From Marinilabilia rubra (lineage in GTDB: Bacteria > Bacteroidota > Bacteroidia > Bacteroidales > Marinilabiliaceae), in the NCBI RefSeq assembly GCF_003121985.1, contig NZ_QEWP01000020.1, forward strand, positions 21,800 to 85,799: DNA of 64,000 nucleotides, given 5' to 3'. Every line of letters starts with the position of its first letter. The first letter of the stretch is position 1. This document shows positions 54,590 to 62,452 of the stretch, one piece after another. The notes below the pieces were generated by a model, which made no database searches, was not told where the DNA came from, and saw only the letters and a list, made by a program, of their open reading frames with translations. Made by a program: the position numbers and the translations under genes.

Positions 54590-54952
54590 TTAAAGAACGG
54601 GTGGGGCTCTCCCATACCTACTCGCAATATCAGATTCTGAGAAATGAGCTTTTAGTGAGGTAGTATACTTTTTCTTGTTTCTGAAAAGTGCCAGCGAAAT
54701 AAAAAGGAACAGGATGGGGAAGAACAATTGCAAATTATCCAGAAGGTGAAATTGAACTGCCGTGTGTTGGTGGGCAGCAGGAGAGTTATTGCCTGTTTCT
54801 GGTTTAAAAGGGTGGGAGTGAGAAATGATTTGGCCACCTTTTGTAATATGGGTATGAGTAAACAAGGCCTTGTTAAGAATCAACAAACTCATGGCAGCGA
54901 TCATAAGTAGTGCTGTCATTCGAATGATGGTATTATGTTGACCTTGTTTCAT
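54590..54952 (-). CDS. Small His-containing membrane protein paired with the TonB receptor
   Basis: The start at MKQGQHNTIIRMTALLMIA gives 120 residues: one helix (about 8-27), a His-rich loop (THTHITKGGQIISHSHPF, HQHTAV), a second helix (about 77-97) and a charged tail ending RAPPVL. The H-x-H pairs could bind metal in the periplasm. It shares its plan and terminal motif with the 44629-44946 protein. Both lie immediately upstream of a TonB receptor gene on the same strand, suggesting a repeated functional module. Confidence 0.6.
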   Translation of the reverse strand: MKQGQHNTIIRMTALLMIAAMSLLILNKALFTHTHITKGGQIISHSHPFKPETGNNSPAAHQHTAVQFHLLDNLQLFFPILFLFISLALFRNKKKYTTSLKAHFSESDIASRYGRAPPVL

Positions 54953-55030
54953 GCCAGCAAAAGTATAGCATTTATTTCTTTCCGGAAATTTTTCGGTAAT
55001 AAAACGGGGGCTTACAAAGCAAAATACCAA

Positions 55031-55346
55031 TATGTTGGGAGACCCTGTTATATGGGAGTTGTAGGTCCTGATTGTCGGGTTTAGCAGGTTCTTTAGGGCT
55101 TTCCTGTAATATCTGGGCTAATGTTCATTTTTCTGAGTTTTCATGATTGCCCCCTGTTTTGGTTATTTTATGGGTGTAATGATTATGTTACTCGCCGTGG
55201 ATGATTAGAAATGATATTATGTGGTAAATTCCGATAATCAGATTCTGGTAATGATTTTAATGTGGCTGCTATATATTAAAATCACGAATGATGGGGATTG
55301 TGAGAATTCTTAAAAGCCCCCAAATTTGTATGAAAATAAAGCCGAT
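55031..55346. other. Divergent intergenic region
   Basis: It holds the promoters for the His-containing membrane protein and the 55347 gene. No repeat or RNA was recognised. Confidence 0.3.
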
Positions 55347-55682
55347 ATGGAAATTCTAAACCGCACCACGAACGGGACAGTCTTTAAATGTGATAGTTGC
55401 TCAAAGATTCACATTGAGTATAATAACCTGAATTTTAATTTTTCGCCTCAGGAGTATTCAAATTTCATTGATTTTTTCAAGAATTTGAATGAGGATTACT
55501 GGGAGAGTGCCAATGCTTTATCGCCATATAAAAGGAAAATAGTGGTTCCTGTTGGGCCGAGGAACCTGACAGCGGTATTCAACTCCAGAGAGGTAAAAGA
55601 GATTAGAGTTTTGCTGGGTATTGAGAAGAAACGACCCGAAAGATGTGCGTCATATCTGGTGTCTGAAATTGGGGTGAATTAG
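55347..55682 (+). CDS. Small hypothetical protein with CxxC motif
   Basis: The ATG at 55347 gives 111 residues; an in-frame TTG at 55326 is possible. The N-terminal FKCDSCSKIHIEYNNLNFNFS is typical of small Bacteroidota proteins of unknown function whose CxxC could bind metal or be redox active. The rest is alpha/beta with a basic segment (SPYKRKIVVPVGPRN). Cytoplasmic. It converges on the siroheme synthase gene across a terminator. Confidence 0.6.
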   Translation: MEILNRTTNGTVFKCDSCSKIHIEYNNLNFNFSPQEYSNFIDFFKNLNEDYWESANALSPYKRKIVVPVGPRNLTAVFNSREVKEIRVLLGIEKKRPERCASYLVSEIGVN

Positions 55683-55773
55683 AATCTTAATATCCGATAA
55701 CCGGAGTTAATTTTTACAGATATCCCAAAATGTTGGGATTTTGAAAATATGATTGATGATTAGTTGAAAAAGC

Positions 55774-55812
55774 AGAAAGGAGATCAGTATGCCGGTCTCC
55801 TTTCTTTTTTTA
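55774..55812. terminator. Terminator between convergent genes
   Basis: AGAAAGGAGA and TCTCCTTTCT form a perfect stem followed by TTTTTT on the plus strand. On the minus strand it would serve the siroheme operon. Confidence 0.75.
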
Positions 55813-55846
55813 TAACTGTCCAAACTATCTTCTGCTCATACTCTTC

Positions 55847-57136
55847 TTAAAGTGATACTGGTTCTCCGGCTTTTTTTGCGGCCTTCTCAGGAGCTGATTC
55901 TGTAAGGTCGGAAATACTTCTTATGGTTTCGCCTACAATTATCAGCAATGGTGTCTCAATGGCTCCTTTTTCCTTGCAAAGTTTGTCAAGCTGAGTGATG
56001 ACAGCTTTTGAGCTGGTATTTGAAATGTTACTTAACAATGCTACCGGAGTTGATTTATCCCAGCCTTCTTCAATCAGGGCCTGGGATAGTTCACACTGAT
56101 GTTTGGCACCCATATAAAATACCAGGGTATCGGCTTTGGGAAAAGGGCGTGTGGATAAATTGTGTCCCACCAGGAATGCGAGCGACGACGAAACCTCTCG
56201 TTGAGTTAATGGAATGCCGAACTGGGCTGCAGCTGCAAATGCGCTGGTAATTCCGGGTATTACTTCCACATCAACCTGGTGTTGGTTGAGAAACGCAACT
56301 TCTTCGCCGCCCCGGCCAAATACAAAGGGATCGCCTCCTTTCAACCGCACCACATTCTTGCCGGTAAATGCTGCCTCCAAAAGCATCTCGTTGATTTCTT
56401 CCTGTTTTTTGTAATGTTGGCCGCACCTTTTACCAACTGGAATTTTTTGGGCCTTAAACCGATCCAGGTATGAGACATCCAGCAAAGCATCATGAAAAAT
56501 GAAGTCGGCTTCCTCAAGGTATTGGTTGGATTTTAAAGTCAGTAATCCCGGGTCACCCGGGCCAAAACCTGCCAAAATCACTTTTCCTTTTTTATTGGCA
56601 ATTTCCTGATGCAGAGGAGGGGAGTCCTTATTCCTGTTGTAGGTGGTTGCAGCATCTTTTTTGATCCTGATTTGATCCGATTCAATATTAAGATGATCTC
56701 TGATCAGATTTCGGATTTTAACCGATTTAGATGGGTTCTTTCCATTGGATCCAACGGCTACGGTTACATTCTCATTTTTGTAAATGGCAGGAGAAACAAA
56801 ATCACCTGTTTGCGGGGCGTCTGCAATGCTGACCAGTATGTTTCGTTGATAGCTGTCTTCTTTTATTTTCTGGTTGATCCCGGGATTGTTGGTACAGGCA
56901 TAAATTAAATAATGCCCTCCTAAATCTTCGGGCTCATACTCTTTTTTGATGATCTGAATATTATCTGATTGGTTAAAATCCGGATGGATTTCAGTCCCCA
57001 AAACACTGATTGAAACCTCGAAGCGGGAAAGGCTTCTGGCTTTTTGGAGGGCCACCTTTCCGGCCCCTATGATTAATATTTTCTTTCCTGTAATGTTCAA
57101 TGATACAGGAAGGAATTCGGTTTTATGGATACTCAT
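55847..57136 (-). CDS. cysG: Siroheme synthase: precorrin-2 dehydrogenase domain fused to uroporphyrinogen-III C-methyltransferase
   Basis: The 429-residue protein has an N-terminal NAD-binding domain (ITGKKILIIGAGKVALQKA; ADAPQTGDFVSPAIY; about 1-150). It is joined by a short linker, without the usual full dimerisation domain, to a SUMT domain (about 188-415; VILAGFGPGDPGLLTLK, VVRLKGGDPFVFGRGGEE, VIPGITSAFAAAA). It makes precorrin-2 from uroporphyrinogen III and oxidises it toward siroheme, the sulfite reductase cofactor. A separate precorrin-2 dehydrogenase-like gene at 61497-61973 duplicates the first domain. A Cys/Met-rich leader ORF and terminator directly precede it. Confidence 0.9.
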   Translation of the reverse strand: MSIHKTEFLPVSLNITGKKILIIGAGKVALQKARSLSRFEVSISVLGTEIHPDFNQSDNIQIIKKEYEPEDLGGHYLIYACTNNPGINQKIKEDSYQRNILVSIADAPQTGDFVSPAIYKNENVTVAVGSNGKNPSKSVKIRNLIRDHLNIESDQIRIKKDAATTYNRNKDSPPLHQEIANKKGKVILAGFGPGDPGLLTLKSNQYLEEADFIFHDALLDVSYLDRFKAQKIPVGKRCGQHYKKQEEINEMLLEAAFTGKNVVRLKGGDPFVFGRGGEEVAFLNQHQVDVEVIPGITSAFAAAAQFGIPLTQREVSSSLAFLVGHNLSTRPFPKADTLVFYMGAKHQCELSQALIEEGWDKSTPVALLSNISNTSSKAVITQLDKLCKEKGAIETPLLIIVGETIRSISDLTESAPEKAAKKAGEPVSL

Positions 57137-57149
57137 AATTATAGTTTTT

Positions 57150-57187
57150 AAAAAGAAAGGGACTCTCGTTTATTGAGAGCCCCTGTC
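57150..57187 (-). terminator. Attenuator terminator upstream of cysG
   Basis: On the minus strand AGGGGCTCTC and GAGAGTCCCT form a 10-base stem with one wobble pair, followed by TTCTTTTT. It ends 14 bases before the cysG start codon, so read-through is needed for expression from upstream promoters. Confidence 0.75.
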
Positions 57188-57216
57188 AAAATGTTTAGGT
57201 AAGCAGGTAGTTATGA

Positions 57217-57324
57217 CTATACTCTCATTGTTGTTTCTGCTTTACAGAACATCATGTTGCACATACAATTCAGGTGCAATGCAGAAATACGATTCATCTT
57301 GGCATTAATTCTAATTGGTTTCAT
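57217..57324 (-). CDS. Cys/Met-rich leader peptide, 35 aa (putative attenuator of cysG)
   Basis: An ATG 26 bases after the cysI stop opens a 35-codon frame beginning MKPIRINAKMNRISALHLN and continuing CMCNMMFCKAETTMRV. Cys at 20, 22 and 27 and Met at 21, 24, 25 and 33 are clustered near the end. Its last codons (TGAGAG, 57222-57227) can pair with CTCTCA of the terminator 5' arm (57174-57179). It resembles the leader at 62116-62214 in length, composition, the shared CMC..N motif and position before a terminator and a siroheme gene. Confidence 0.55.
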   Translation of the reverse strand: MKPIRINAKMNRISALHLNCMCNMMFCKAETTMRV

Positions 57325-57350
57325 AATCCGGTTATTTATGATTTTGCTTT

Positions 57351-59048
57351 TTAGTGTTTGAAATCTCTACCCTGAGTTATCTCCTGCACATAATTTTGGC
57401 GAATAACAAAGTCACCAAAAGGTTCGTTACTCTTTTTATTGGAGGCATAGTCTGCTATGATGGGCTTCAATTCAGCCAAAATTTGTTCCTCATTGAGTGT
57501 TTCTTTATATAAGGCGTTTAGGCGGGTTCCATTATTACTGCCACCCAAATAAAGATTGTAGTTGCCTGGTGATTTTCCTATCAAACCTATCTCTGCCAGG
57601 TACGGACGGCCACAGCCATTGGGACAACCTGTCATCCGGATGACTATCTCGTTTTTCAAAAGATCATGTTTCTCCAGAATCTTTTCAATTTTGGATATAA
57701 GATCAGGTAAGTACCGTTCGGCTTCTGCGAAAGCAAGACCACAGGTGTTGAGCGCGACACAGGCAATACTGTTTTGGCGCAAGCCTGAGAGGGGCGCAGG
57801 CCAAACGCCGTGTTCTTTCAATATCTCAGCCACCTTTTGCTTTTTCTCAGTGTTGGCAATTACCAGATTTTGGTTTCCGGTTAGAATAAATTGCGCATCT
57901 TTCACTTTTTTAGCTACTTCGCGTAAAGCGGTTTTTAATGGATAGCCAGGCAAATCTTTTACCCGCCCACCTTCTACAAACAAGTTAAGGCTCCATTTGC
58001 CGTCAGTGCCTTGTTTCCATCCATAGCGGTCGCCGTTTCGTGTAAATTTAAAGGGCCTGGGGGCTTGCAATTCATATCCCAGAGCACTGAATAATTCTTT
58101 TTTGAACCAGTCAAGCCCGTTTCTATCTATGGTGTATTTCAGCCGCGCTTGCTTTCGGTTTTGCCGGTCCCCATTATTTTTTTGGATGAGAACAATTTTT
58201 TCAGCCACGTCTATGGCCTGATCCGGCTTACAAAAACCAATTACATCACCCAGCCTGGGGTAGGTTTCCGGGATTCCAAAGGTCGATCCCATTCCACCTC
58301 CTGCTGCAATGTTATAGCCTGCGAGCTTTCCGTTTTCTTCAATGGCAATAAAGCCCAGATCCTGGGAGAAGACATCCACATCGTTGTAAGGTGGAATGGC
58401 TACACCTATTTTAAACTTCCGTGGCAGATATTGTCTCCCGTAAAGTGGTTCGGTTTCTTCTTTACTCGAAGAAACCAGTTTTTTATCAAGCCAAATTTCG
58501 TGGTAGGCCGAAGTTTGAGGTATCAGGTGACGGGATATATCCCCGGCCAATTGGTAGACCTGGGCATGAAGGTCTGATTCTGCAGGATTGGCATGCGACA
58601 TAACATTCCGGTTCACATCACCACAGGCTGCGATGGTGTCAAGCAAAGCGTCATTGATGCCTTTAATGGTTGTTTTTAAGTCTTTCTTGATGACGCCATG
58701 TAGCTGAAATGCCTGCCTGGTGGTGAGCTTTAAAGTTTTGTTGGCATGCGTTTCCGATAATTGATCCATTTGCAGCCATTGATCGGCTGTTGCGATACCC
58801 CCCGGAAGCCTTACTCTGATCAGAAAGGAAAAAGCAGGTTCCAGTTTTTGGTGCTTACGTTCGTGGGCAATGTCACGGTCGTGTTGCTGATAGATGCCGT
58901 GAAACTTGGAAATCTGGGTGTCGCTGGCAGCGATGGATCCGGTGACCGGATCTTTTAAACTCTCCTCCAGAGTGCCTCTCAGATAGTTGCTATCGTATTT
59001 TATTTTCTCCACTTCTGAAAGGGTACTCCAATCTATTTGGTTGCTCAT
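57351..59048 (-). CDS. cysI: Sulfite reductase hemoprotein (beta) subunit
   Basis: The 565-residue protein is close to the usual CysI length. The two ferredoxin-like halves are visible (RVRLPGGIATADQWLQMDQL; KLTTRQAFQLHGVIK). The 4Fe-4S/siroheme ligands are C-x5-C in ACVALNTCGLAFAEAERYLP and C-x3-C in MTGCPNGCGRPYLAEIG. CGDVNRNVM is also typical. It reduces sulfite to sulfide with electrons from the flavoprotein subunit encoded upstream. It is in a minus-strand operon with cysJ, although a 510-base repeat-filled gap separates them. Confidence 0.95.
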   Translation of the reverse strand: MSNQIDWSTLSEVEKIKYDSNYLRGTLEESLKDPVTGSIAASDTQISKFHGIYQQHDRDIAHERKHQKLEPAFSFLIRVRLPGGIATADQWLQMDQLSETHANKTLKLTTRQAFQLHGVIKKDLKTTIKGINDALLDTIAACGDVNRNVMSHANPAESDLHAQVYQLAGDISRHLIPQTSAYHEIWLDKKLVSSSKEETEPLYGRQYLPRKFKIGVAIPPYNDVDVFSQDLGFIAIEENGKLAGYNIAAGGGMGSTFGIPETYPRLGDVIGFCKPDQAIDVAEKIVLIQKNNGDRQNRKQARLKYTIDRNGLDWFKKELFSALGYELQAPRPFKFTRNGDRYGWKQGTDGKWSLNLFVEGGRVKDLPGYPLKTALREVAKKVKDAQFILTGNQNLVIANTEKKQKVAEILKEHGVWPAPLSGLRQNSIACVALNTCGLAFAEAERYLPDLISKIEKILEKHDLLKNEIVIRMTGCPNGCGRPYLAEIGLIGKSPGNYNLYLGGSNNGTRLNALYKETLNEEQILAELKPIIADYASNKKSNEPFGDFVIRQNYVQEITQGRDFKH

Positions 59049-59078
59049 AGTTCCTGGTTTTAAGTTGATAGGTTACTT

Positions 59079-59411
59079 AGAAACTGTTTAACTTTTGGGA
59101 TGTTTTCTGGTCTTGAGCTCTTATACTTCGTCAAAATTTCCTTAAATAGAGTCTGTCCATAAAGTACCACTTGCTGCGTTACGCTTGCCTCCAAAATACT
59201 CATTTACCCAAGTAAACTCCGTTTTTGGCGGCTTCGCTCCCGAAGAATCGGGATGCAACGGGCCCTTTCTGACCAGACAAATAACTTTTTACAAACATTC
59301 CCGACTTTATAGACGGGCACTAAATAGCGTTGCTATTCGTGTCAATTTTGACTTGTCTGGGAACTCAATCCTTCAAAAACATCTTCTAAAAACATAATTC
59401 AAACAGTTTCT
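59079..59411. mobile_element. Nested MITE-like repeats between cysJ and cysI
   Basis: The outer ends AGAAACTGTTTAAC and TTCAAACAGTTTCT are inverted. Inside, at about 59146-59326, a second element has inverted ends resembling TAGTGCCCGTCTATAAAGT (left copy GAGTCTGTCCATAAAGT). The inner one also carries a TCCCGAAGAATCGGGA palindrome (59238-59253). No coding capacity. It splits the cysJ-cysI operon. Confidence 0.6.
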
Positions 59412-59450
59412 TGTTGTCTTTATTTATTTTTTTCGGGGGGAAATAGCGGA

Positions 59451-59494
59451 ATTGCTTCGGCTCTGCCGCTTTCTCAAGAAAGATTCGCCATACC
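59451..59494 (-). repeat. Fragment of the MITE internal region, inverted
   Basis: GCTTCGGCTCTGCCGCTTTC followed by AAGAAAGATTCGCC matches, in reverse complement, the internal hairpin part of the elements at 15392 and 48388 with a few changes. No ends are present. Confidence 0.5.
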
Positions 59495-59558
59495 TAAAAA
59501 TGGGGTTGCTGTAGGCAATTCTTAAATCTTTTGTCTATTGATCTAAAAATCTAATATC

Positions 59559-61352
59559 TCAATACACATCTGCCTGGAAGCGTTTCTCTTTTTTAAGCTT
59601 TTTGATGTAGTCTCTGGCTTTGTCTGTCGTCATACCGCCTTGTTTCTCAATTATTTTGTGAAGAGTCGTTTCTACATCTCTGGCCATGTGTTTCATGTCT
59701 CCGCACAAGTAAAAGACAGCGCCGTCTTCCAGCCACTTGTAAAGCTTCTTTTGTTGCTTTTTCAGTTTGTGCTGCACGTAAACTTTCTCTTTTTGATCGC
59801 GGGAGAATGCCAGGTCAATTTTTTGCAGATATCCCTTCTTAAGATATTGTTGCCATTCAGTTTGGTAAAGAAAGTCGGATGAGAAATGGCGTTCCCCAAA
59901 AAATAACCAGGTCTTGCCTTTTTGTTTGGCCGATTCTCTTTGTTGCAGAAATGCCCGGTAAGGGGCGATGCCAGTTCCTGCTCCTACCATGATGATTGGG
60001 GTACCGTTTTCGGGCAATCTGAAGTTTGGGTTCTTTTCAATGTAGACCAATATGGTATCATCAACCTTTAAGTTTTCAGCCAGATGAAAGCCTGAGCAGG
60101 CGCCAAGGCGTTGACGCCCCTTGTTCTCATACTGGACTTTTGAGACAGTTATGTGAACCTCTTCGCCCACTGCATCCTGACTTGAGGAGATACTGTATAA
60201 ACGGGGTGGGAGAGGTCTCAATATTTTGAGTAAATCTACAGGTGTGATACTTGTCGGGAATTCATGTAGCAAGTCCAGAACATCATGTCCGTAAAGGTAT
60301 TCGTCCAGTTTCTTTTCGTCTTTTAAAAGAGCTTCTACTTGTTTGTTCTTTGTTTGTTGGGCATATTTTGAGATAATATCCCGCGTTAAAATCGTTATTT
60401 CGTAATGATGTTGCAATGCATTTTTCAGGGTAAGCCTCCCTGCATGTGTGTCAATTGTTTCAAGGCCTTCATCATTTAAGGCCTCCAGAATCCCAATCAC
60501 CAGGTTTTCCGGATTTTGAGCAATAACTCCCAGAGCATCGCCCGGCTCATACGTTAAGCCGGAGTCTTCAAGTGAAATCTCTAAATGGTAAATTTCTTTG
60601 TCCGATTCGCGGCCGGTAATTCTTACTTTCTCGAGGATGGTTGCTTCAAACGGATATTTTCGGGAATAAGAACCGCTTTCATGTGTTTCGGATGCAGTTG
60701 GCTTTACTTCTGAAACCTGTGAAGATGGTTTCAGCTTCTCCAGCTCAGCGAAGGCATCTTTTTTCCATTGGTTGGCATCATCCTCATAATCCACATCGCA
60801 CTTCACTATAGGGGTGAACCGGGTCGCTCCTGCACGGCGCAGGGACTGATATATTTCGATGCCGGTTTTGCAAAAATGTTTGTAAGATTTGTCACCGAGG
60901 GCCAGAACGGAGAAGTTGAGTTCCGGTAATTTGGGTGCTCTTTTCCCGGTGATAAACTTGTGGAAATTCTCAGCCATTTCAGGTGGATCTCCTTCTCCAT
61001 GTGTGCTGACCACAACCAGCAGATTCTTTTCTTTTTTCAGGTCCCTGGGATTGTAATCATCCATTCCAACTACTTTGCTGTCGAAGTTTTTGGACAGAGC
61101 CTTTTCCTGAATGCTCTCAGCAATCTTTTTACTACGATTAGTGTGTGTTCCGAATAAAATGGTAAGAGGGACTTTTTCACCTGAGGCCTGACCGGCAGAC
61201 GATTTAGTGTTTGATCCTGCTTCTGATAGTCCTTTTGAAAGGCCCTGGAAATATCCATTGAGCCAAATGACCTGCTCGGCTGTGACCTGATTGGTTAAAT
61301 CTCCAAGCGCCTTGATTTGGAATTCGGACAGTGGGGAATGATTAATACTCAT
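59559..61352 (-). CDS. cysJ: Sulfite reductase flavoprotein (alpha) subunit
   Basis: The start MSINHSPLSEFQIKALGDL matches the typical CysJ beginning and gives 597 residues; the longer frame from 61421 reads repeat sequence. The FMN flavodoxin domain starts with LTILFGTHTNRSKKIAESI (about 65). The FAD domain has RLYSISSS and GACSGFHLA. The NADPH domain has MVGAGTGIAPYRAF, FFGERH and YLCGDMKHMARDVE. It passes electrons from NADPH through FAD and FMN to CysI. Lies 144 bases downstream of the precorrin-2 dehydrogenase gene. Confidence 0.95.
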   Translation of the reverse strand: MSINHSPLSEFQIKALGDLTNQVTAEQVIWLNGYFQGLSKGLSEAGSNTKSSAGQASGEKVPLTILFGTHTNRSKKIAESIQEKALSKNFDSKVVGMDDYNPRDLKKEKNLLVVVSTHGEGDPPEMAENFHKFITGKRAPKLPELNFSVLALGDKSYKHFCKTGIEIYQSLRRAGATRFTPIVKCDVDYEDDANQWKKDAFAELEKLKPSSQVSEVKPTASETHESGSYSRKYPFEATILEKVRITGRESDKEIYHLEISLEDSGLTYEPGDALGVIAQNPENLVIGILEALNDEGLETIDTHAGRLTLKNALQHHYEITILTRDIISKYAQQTKNKQVEALLKDEKKLDEYLYGHDVLDLLHEFPTSITPVDLLKILRPLPPRLYSISSSQDAVGEEVHITVSKVQYENKGRQRLGACSGFHLAENLKVDDTILVYIEKNPNFRLPENGTPIIMVGAGTGIAPYRAFLQQRESAKQKGKTWLFFGERHFSSDFLYQTEWQQYLKKGYLQKIDLAFSRDQKEKVYVQHKLKKQQKKLYKWLEDGAVFYLCGDMKHMARDVETTLHKIIEKQGGMTTDKARDYIKKLKKEKRFQADVY

Positions 61353-61381
61353 TGGTTGATTAATTTGTAAGTGGTTAGTTA

Positions 61382-61517
61382 ACAATACTCCGTTAAACTT
61401 TTGTAAAGGGCTATAAATCAACTTTTTGGAATCATGTGCATGATTGCTTTAAGGCCCTGGTTATTAGCACTATATGATTCATCTTAAATCTAATATCTAA
61501 AAATCTAACGATCTATT
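61382..61517 (+). repeat. Dispersed repeat R, copy E
   Basis: It begins ACAATACTCCGTTAAACTT and ends ATCTAAAAATCTAACGATCTATTG. Its right end overlaps the 3' end of the precorrin-2 dehydrogenase gene and supplies its last codons and stop. Confidence 0.65.
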
Positions 61518-61973
61518 GTAGTTAATAGATTTCTCGAAAAAGGCTTTTATGGTATTTCTGGTTTCAATTGAAGCATAAACATCTTTTGCGTTCGAGCTCA
61601 CGGCAATCCTGATGTTGTCTTTCTGATAAATGGCGGGGGATACAAACTGACACAAATTAGGCTGGTCATGAATATTTACAAGAACTCCCAATTCATAACC
61701 ATCTTTGGCTATTTGCATGTCCAGGTCACGATTATTGGTGCAGGAATAAAACATCAGATAACCTATAAGGTCAGATTTTTCATAGGGTTTGATTCGGTAC
61801 GGAATACCACTTTCCGCAATTTCTTTGCATACCTGAAGTGCCACAACCTCAATATCGGCATCGAAGCGTTTCAGTATCTGAATCTTTTTCCAGGCTGATT
61901 GGCCGCCGCCGATGATCAGGATTTTTTCCCCTTCAATGTTCAAGGCTATGGGTAAGTAGTTTTTTTCTCTCAT
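61497..61973 (-). CDS. Precorrin-2 dehydrogenase/siroheme synthase N-domain protein
   Basis: The 158-residue protein is a single Met8/CysG-N Rossmann domain: LPIALNIEGEKILIIGGGQSA, SCTNNRDLDMQIAK, VNIHDQPNLCQFVSPAIYQK, IAVSSNAKDVYASIETRNTI. The Asp in VNIHDQP corresponds to the catalytic Asp of this family. It is parallel to the N-domain of the cysG fusion. It should oxidise precorrin-2 with NAD and perhaps insert iron. It is the first structural gene after the 62116-62214 leader and terminator. The last residues are encoded by repeat R. Confidence 0.85.
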   Translation of the reverse strand: MREKNYLPIALNIEGEKILIIGGGQSAWKKIQILKRFDADIEVVALQVCKEIAESGIPYRIKPYEKSDLIGYLMFYSCTNNRDLDMQIAKDGYELGVLVNIHDQPNLCQFVSPAIYQKDNIRIAVSSNAKDVYASIETRNTIKAFFEKSINYNRSLDF

Positions 61974-62054
61974 GGCTTTTTAATGTCAATTCTATTTGTA
62001 TTGCGTTTATCCGGTTCATTTTGAGTTGTTAAACCCTTACGCGTTGAGAAGAGC

Positions 62055-62088
62055 AAAAAAAAGCCCTTCCGCAATTATGCAGAAGGGC
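62055..62088 (-). terminator. Attenuator terminator upstream of the sulfite-reduction operon
   Basis: On the minus strand GCCCTTCTGC and GCGGAAGGGC form a 10-base stem (one wobble) with an ATAATT loop and eight T. It lies 82 bases before the first structural gene. Confidence 0.85.
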
Positions 62089-62115
62089 CTACCTTATTCG
62101 TTATTAAATCGAAAA

Positions 62116-62214
62116 TCAGCTTTCTTTCCCTTTCTGCATAAATTGATTGCAACACATACACATCAATGTACATGTCATAGCCATCATCATATTTGCAGAA
62201 AGATTGTGAACCAT
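62116..62214 (-). CDS. Cys/Met-rich leader peptide, 32 aa (putative attenuator of the siroheme/sulfite reductase operon)
   Basis: The frame reads MVHNLSANMMMAMTC, TLMCMCCNQF, MQKGKES. Cys are at 15, 19, 21 and 22; eight Met. Codons 25-29 (minus-strand TATGCAGAAAGGG, 62128-62140) are complementary to the 5' arm of the terminator (CCCTTCTGCATA, 62076-62087), with one bulged A. A ribosome stalled on the Cys codons would leave this segment able to form an antiterminator. A ribosome reaching the stop codon would cover it and allow termination. The longer upstream extension of this frame is not needed. Confidence 0.65.
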   Translation of the reverse strand: MVHNLSANMMMAMTCTLMCMCCNQFMQKGKES

Positions 62215-62231
62215 TTCTTGTTTTTGTTTCG

Positions 62232-62262
62232 ATTGATGAAGCAAAGTAAATGACTTTTTTGA
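62232..62262 (-). promoter_or_regulatory. Possible promoter of the leader/sulfite-reduction operon
   Basis: The minus strand has TTACTTTG (62232-62239), one base off the TAnnTTTG element, about 20 bases before the leader ATG. The -33 region is a T-rich stretch without a clear TTTG. Confidence 0.3.
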
Positions 62263-62423
62263 AAATAAAAAAGAAAAACGGATGTTTTTGTCTTGAAAGT
62301 GGTGGTTTTTGTATGAGGAATTAATTTGTGGATCGGTTAAAGTGTAGAGAAACTTGTGTTTAGAGGATATTCCCTGGCAGGGGTTTAATGGCAATAAATA
62401 ATCACTCCATAATTTTTATTAAT

Positions 62424-62449
62424 ATTGTGTTTCACTTGAAAAACACAAT
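62424..62449 (+). promoter_or_regulatory. Perfect inverted repeat just before the ATP-cone endonuclease gene
   Basis: ATTGTGTTT and AAACACAAT are separated by eight bases and end three bases before the ATG. It may be an operator or an RNA hairpin that blocks translation. Confidence 0.5.
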
Positions 62450-62452
62450 TGT

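Noticed and set aside
58149..58577. 142-codon plus-strand frame inside cysI
   Set aside because: Antisense shadow of a highly conserved enzyme gene.
62215..62394. Longer 92-codon version of the leader ORF at 62116
   Set aside because: The upstream 60 codons read through promoter-like AT-rich DNA; the ATG at 62214 fits a leader peptide close to the likely transcription start.
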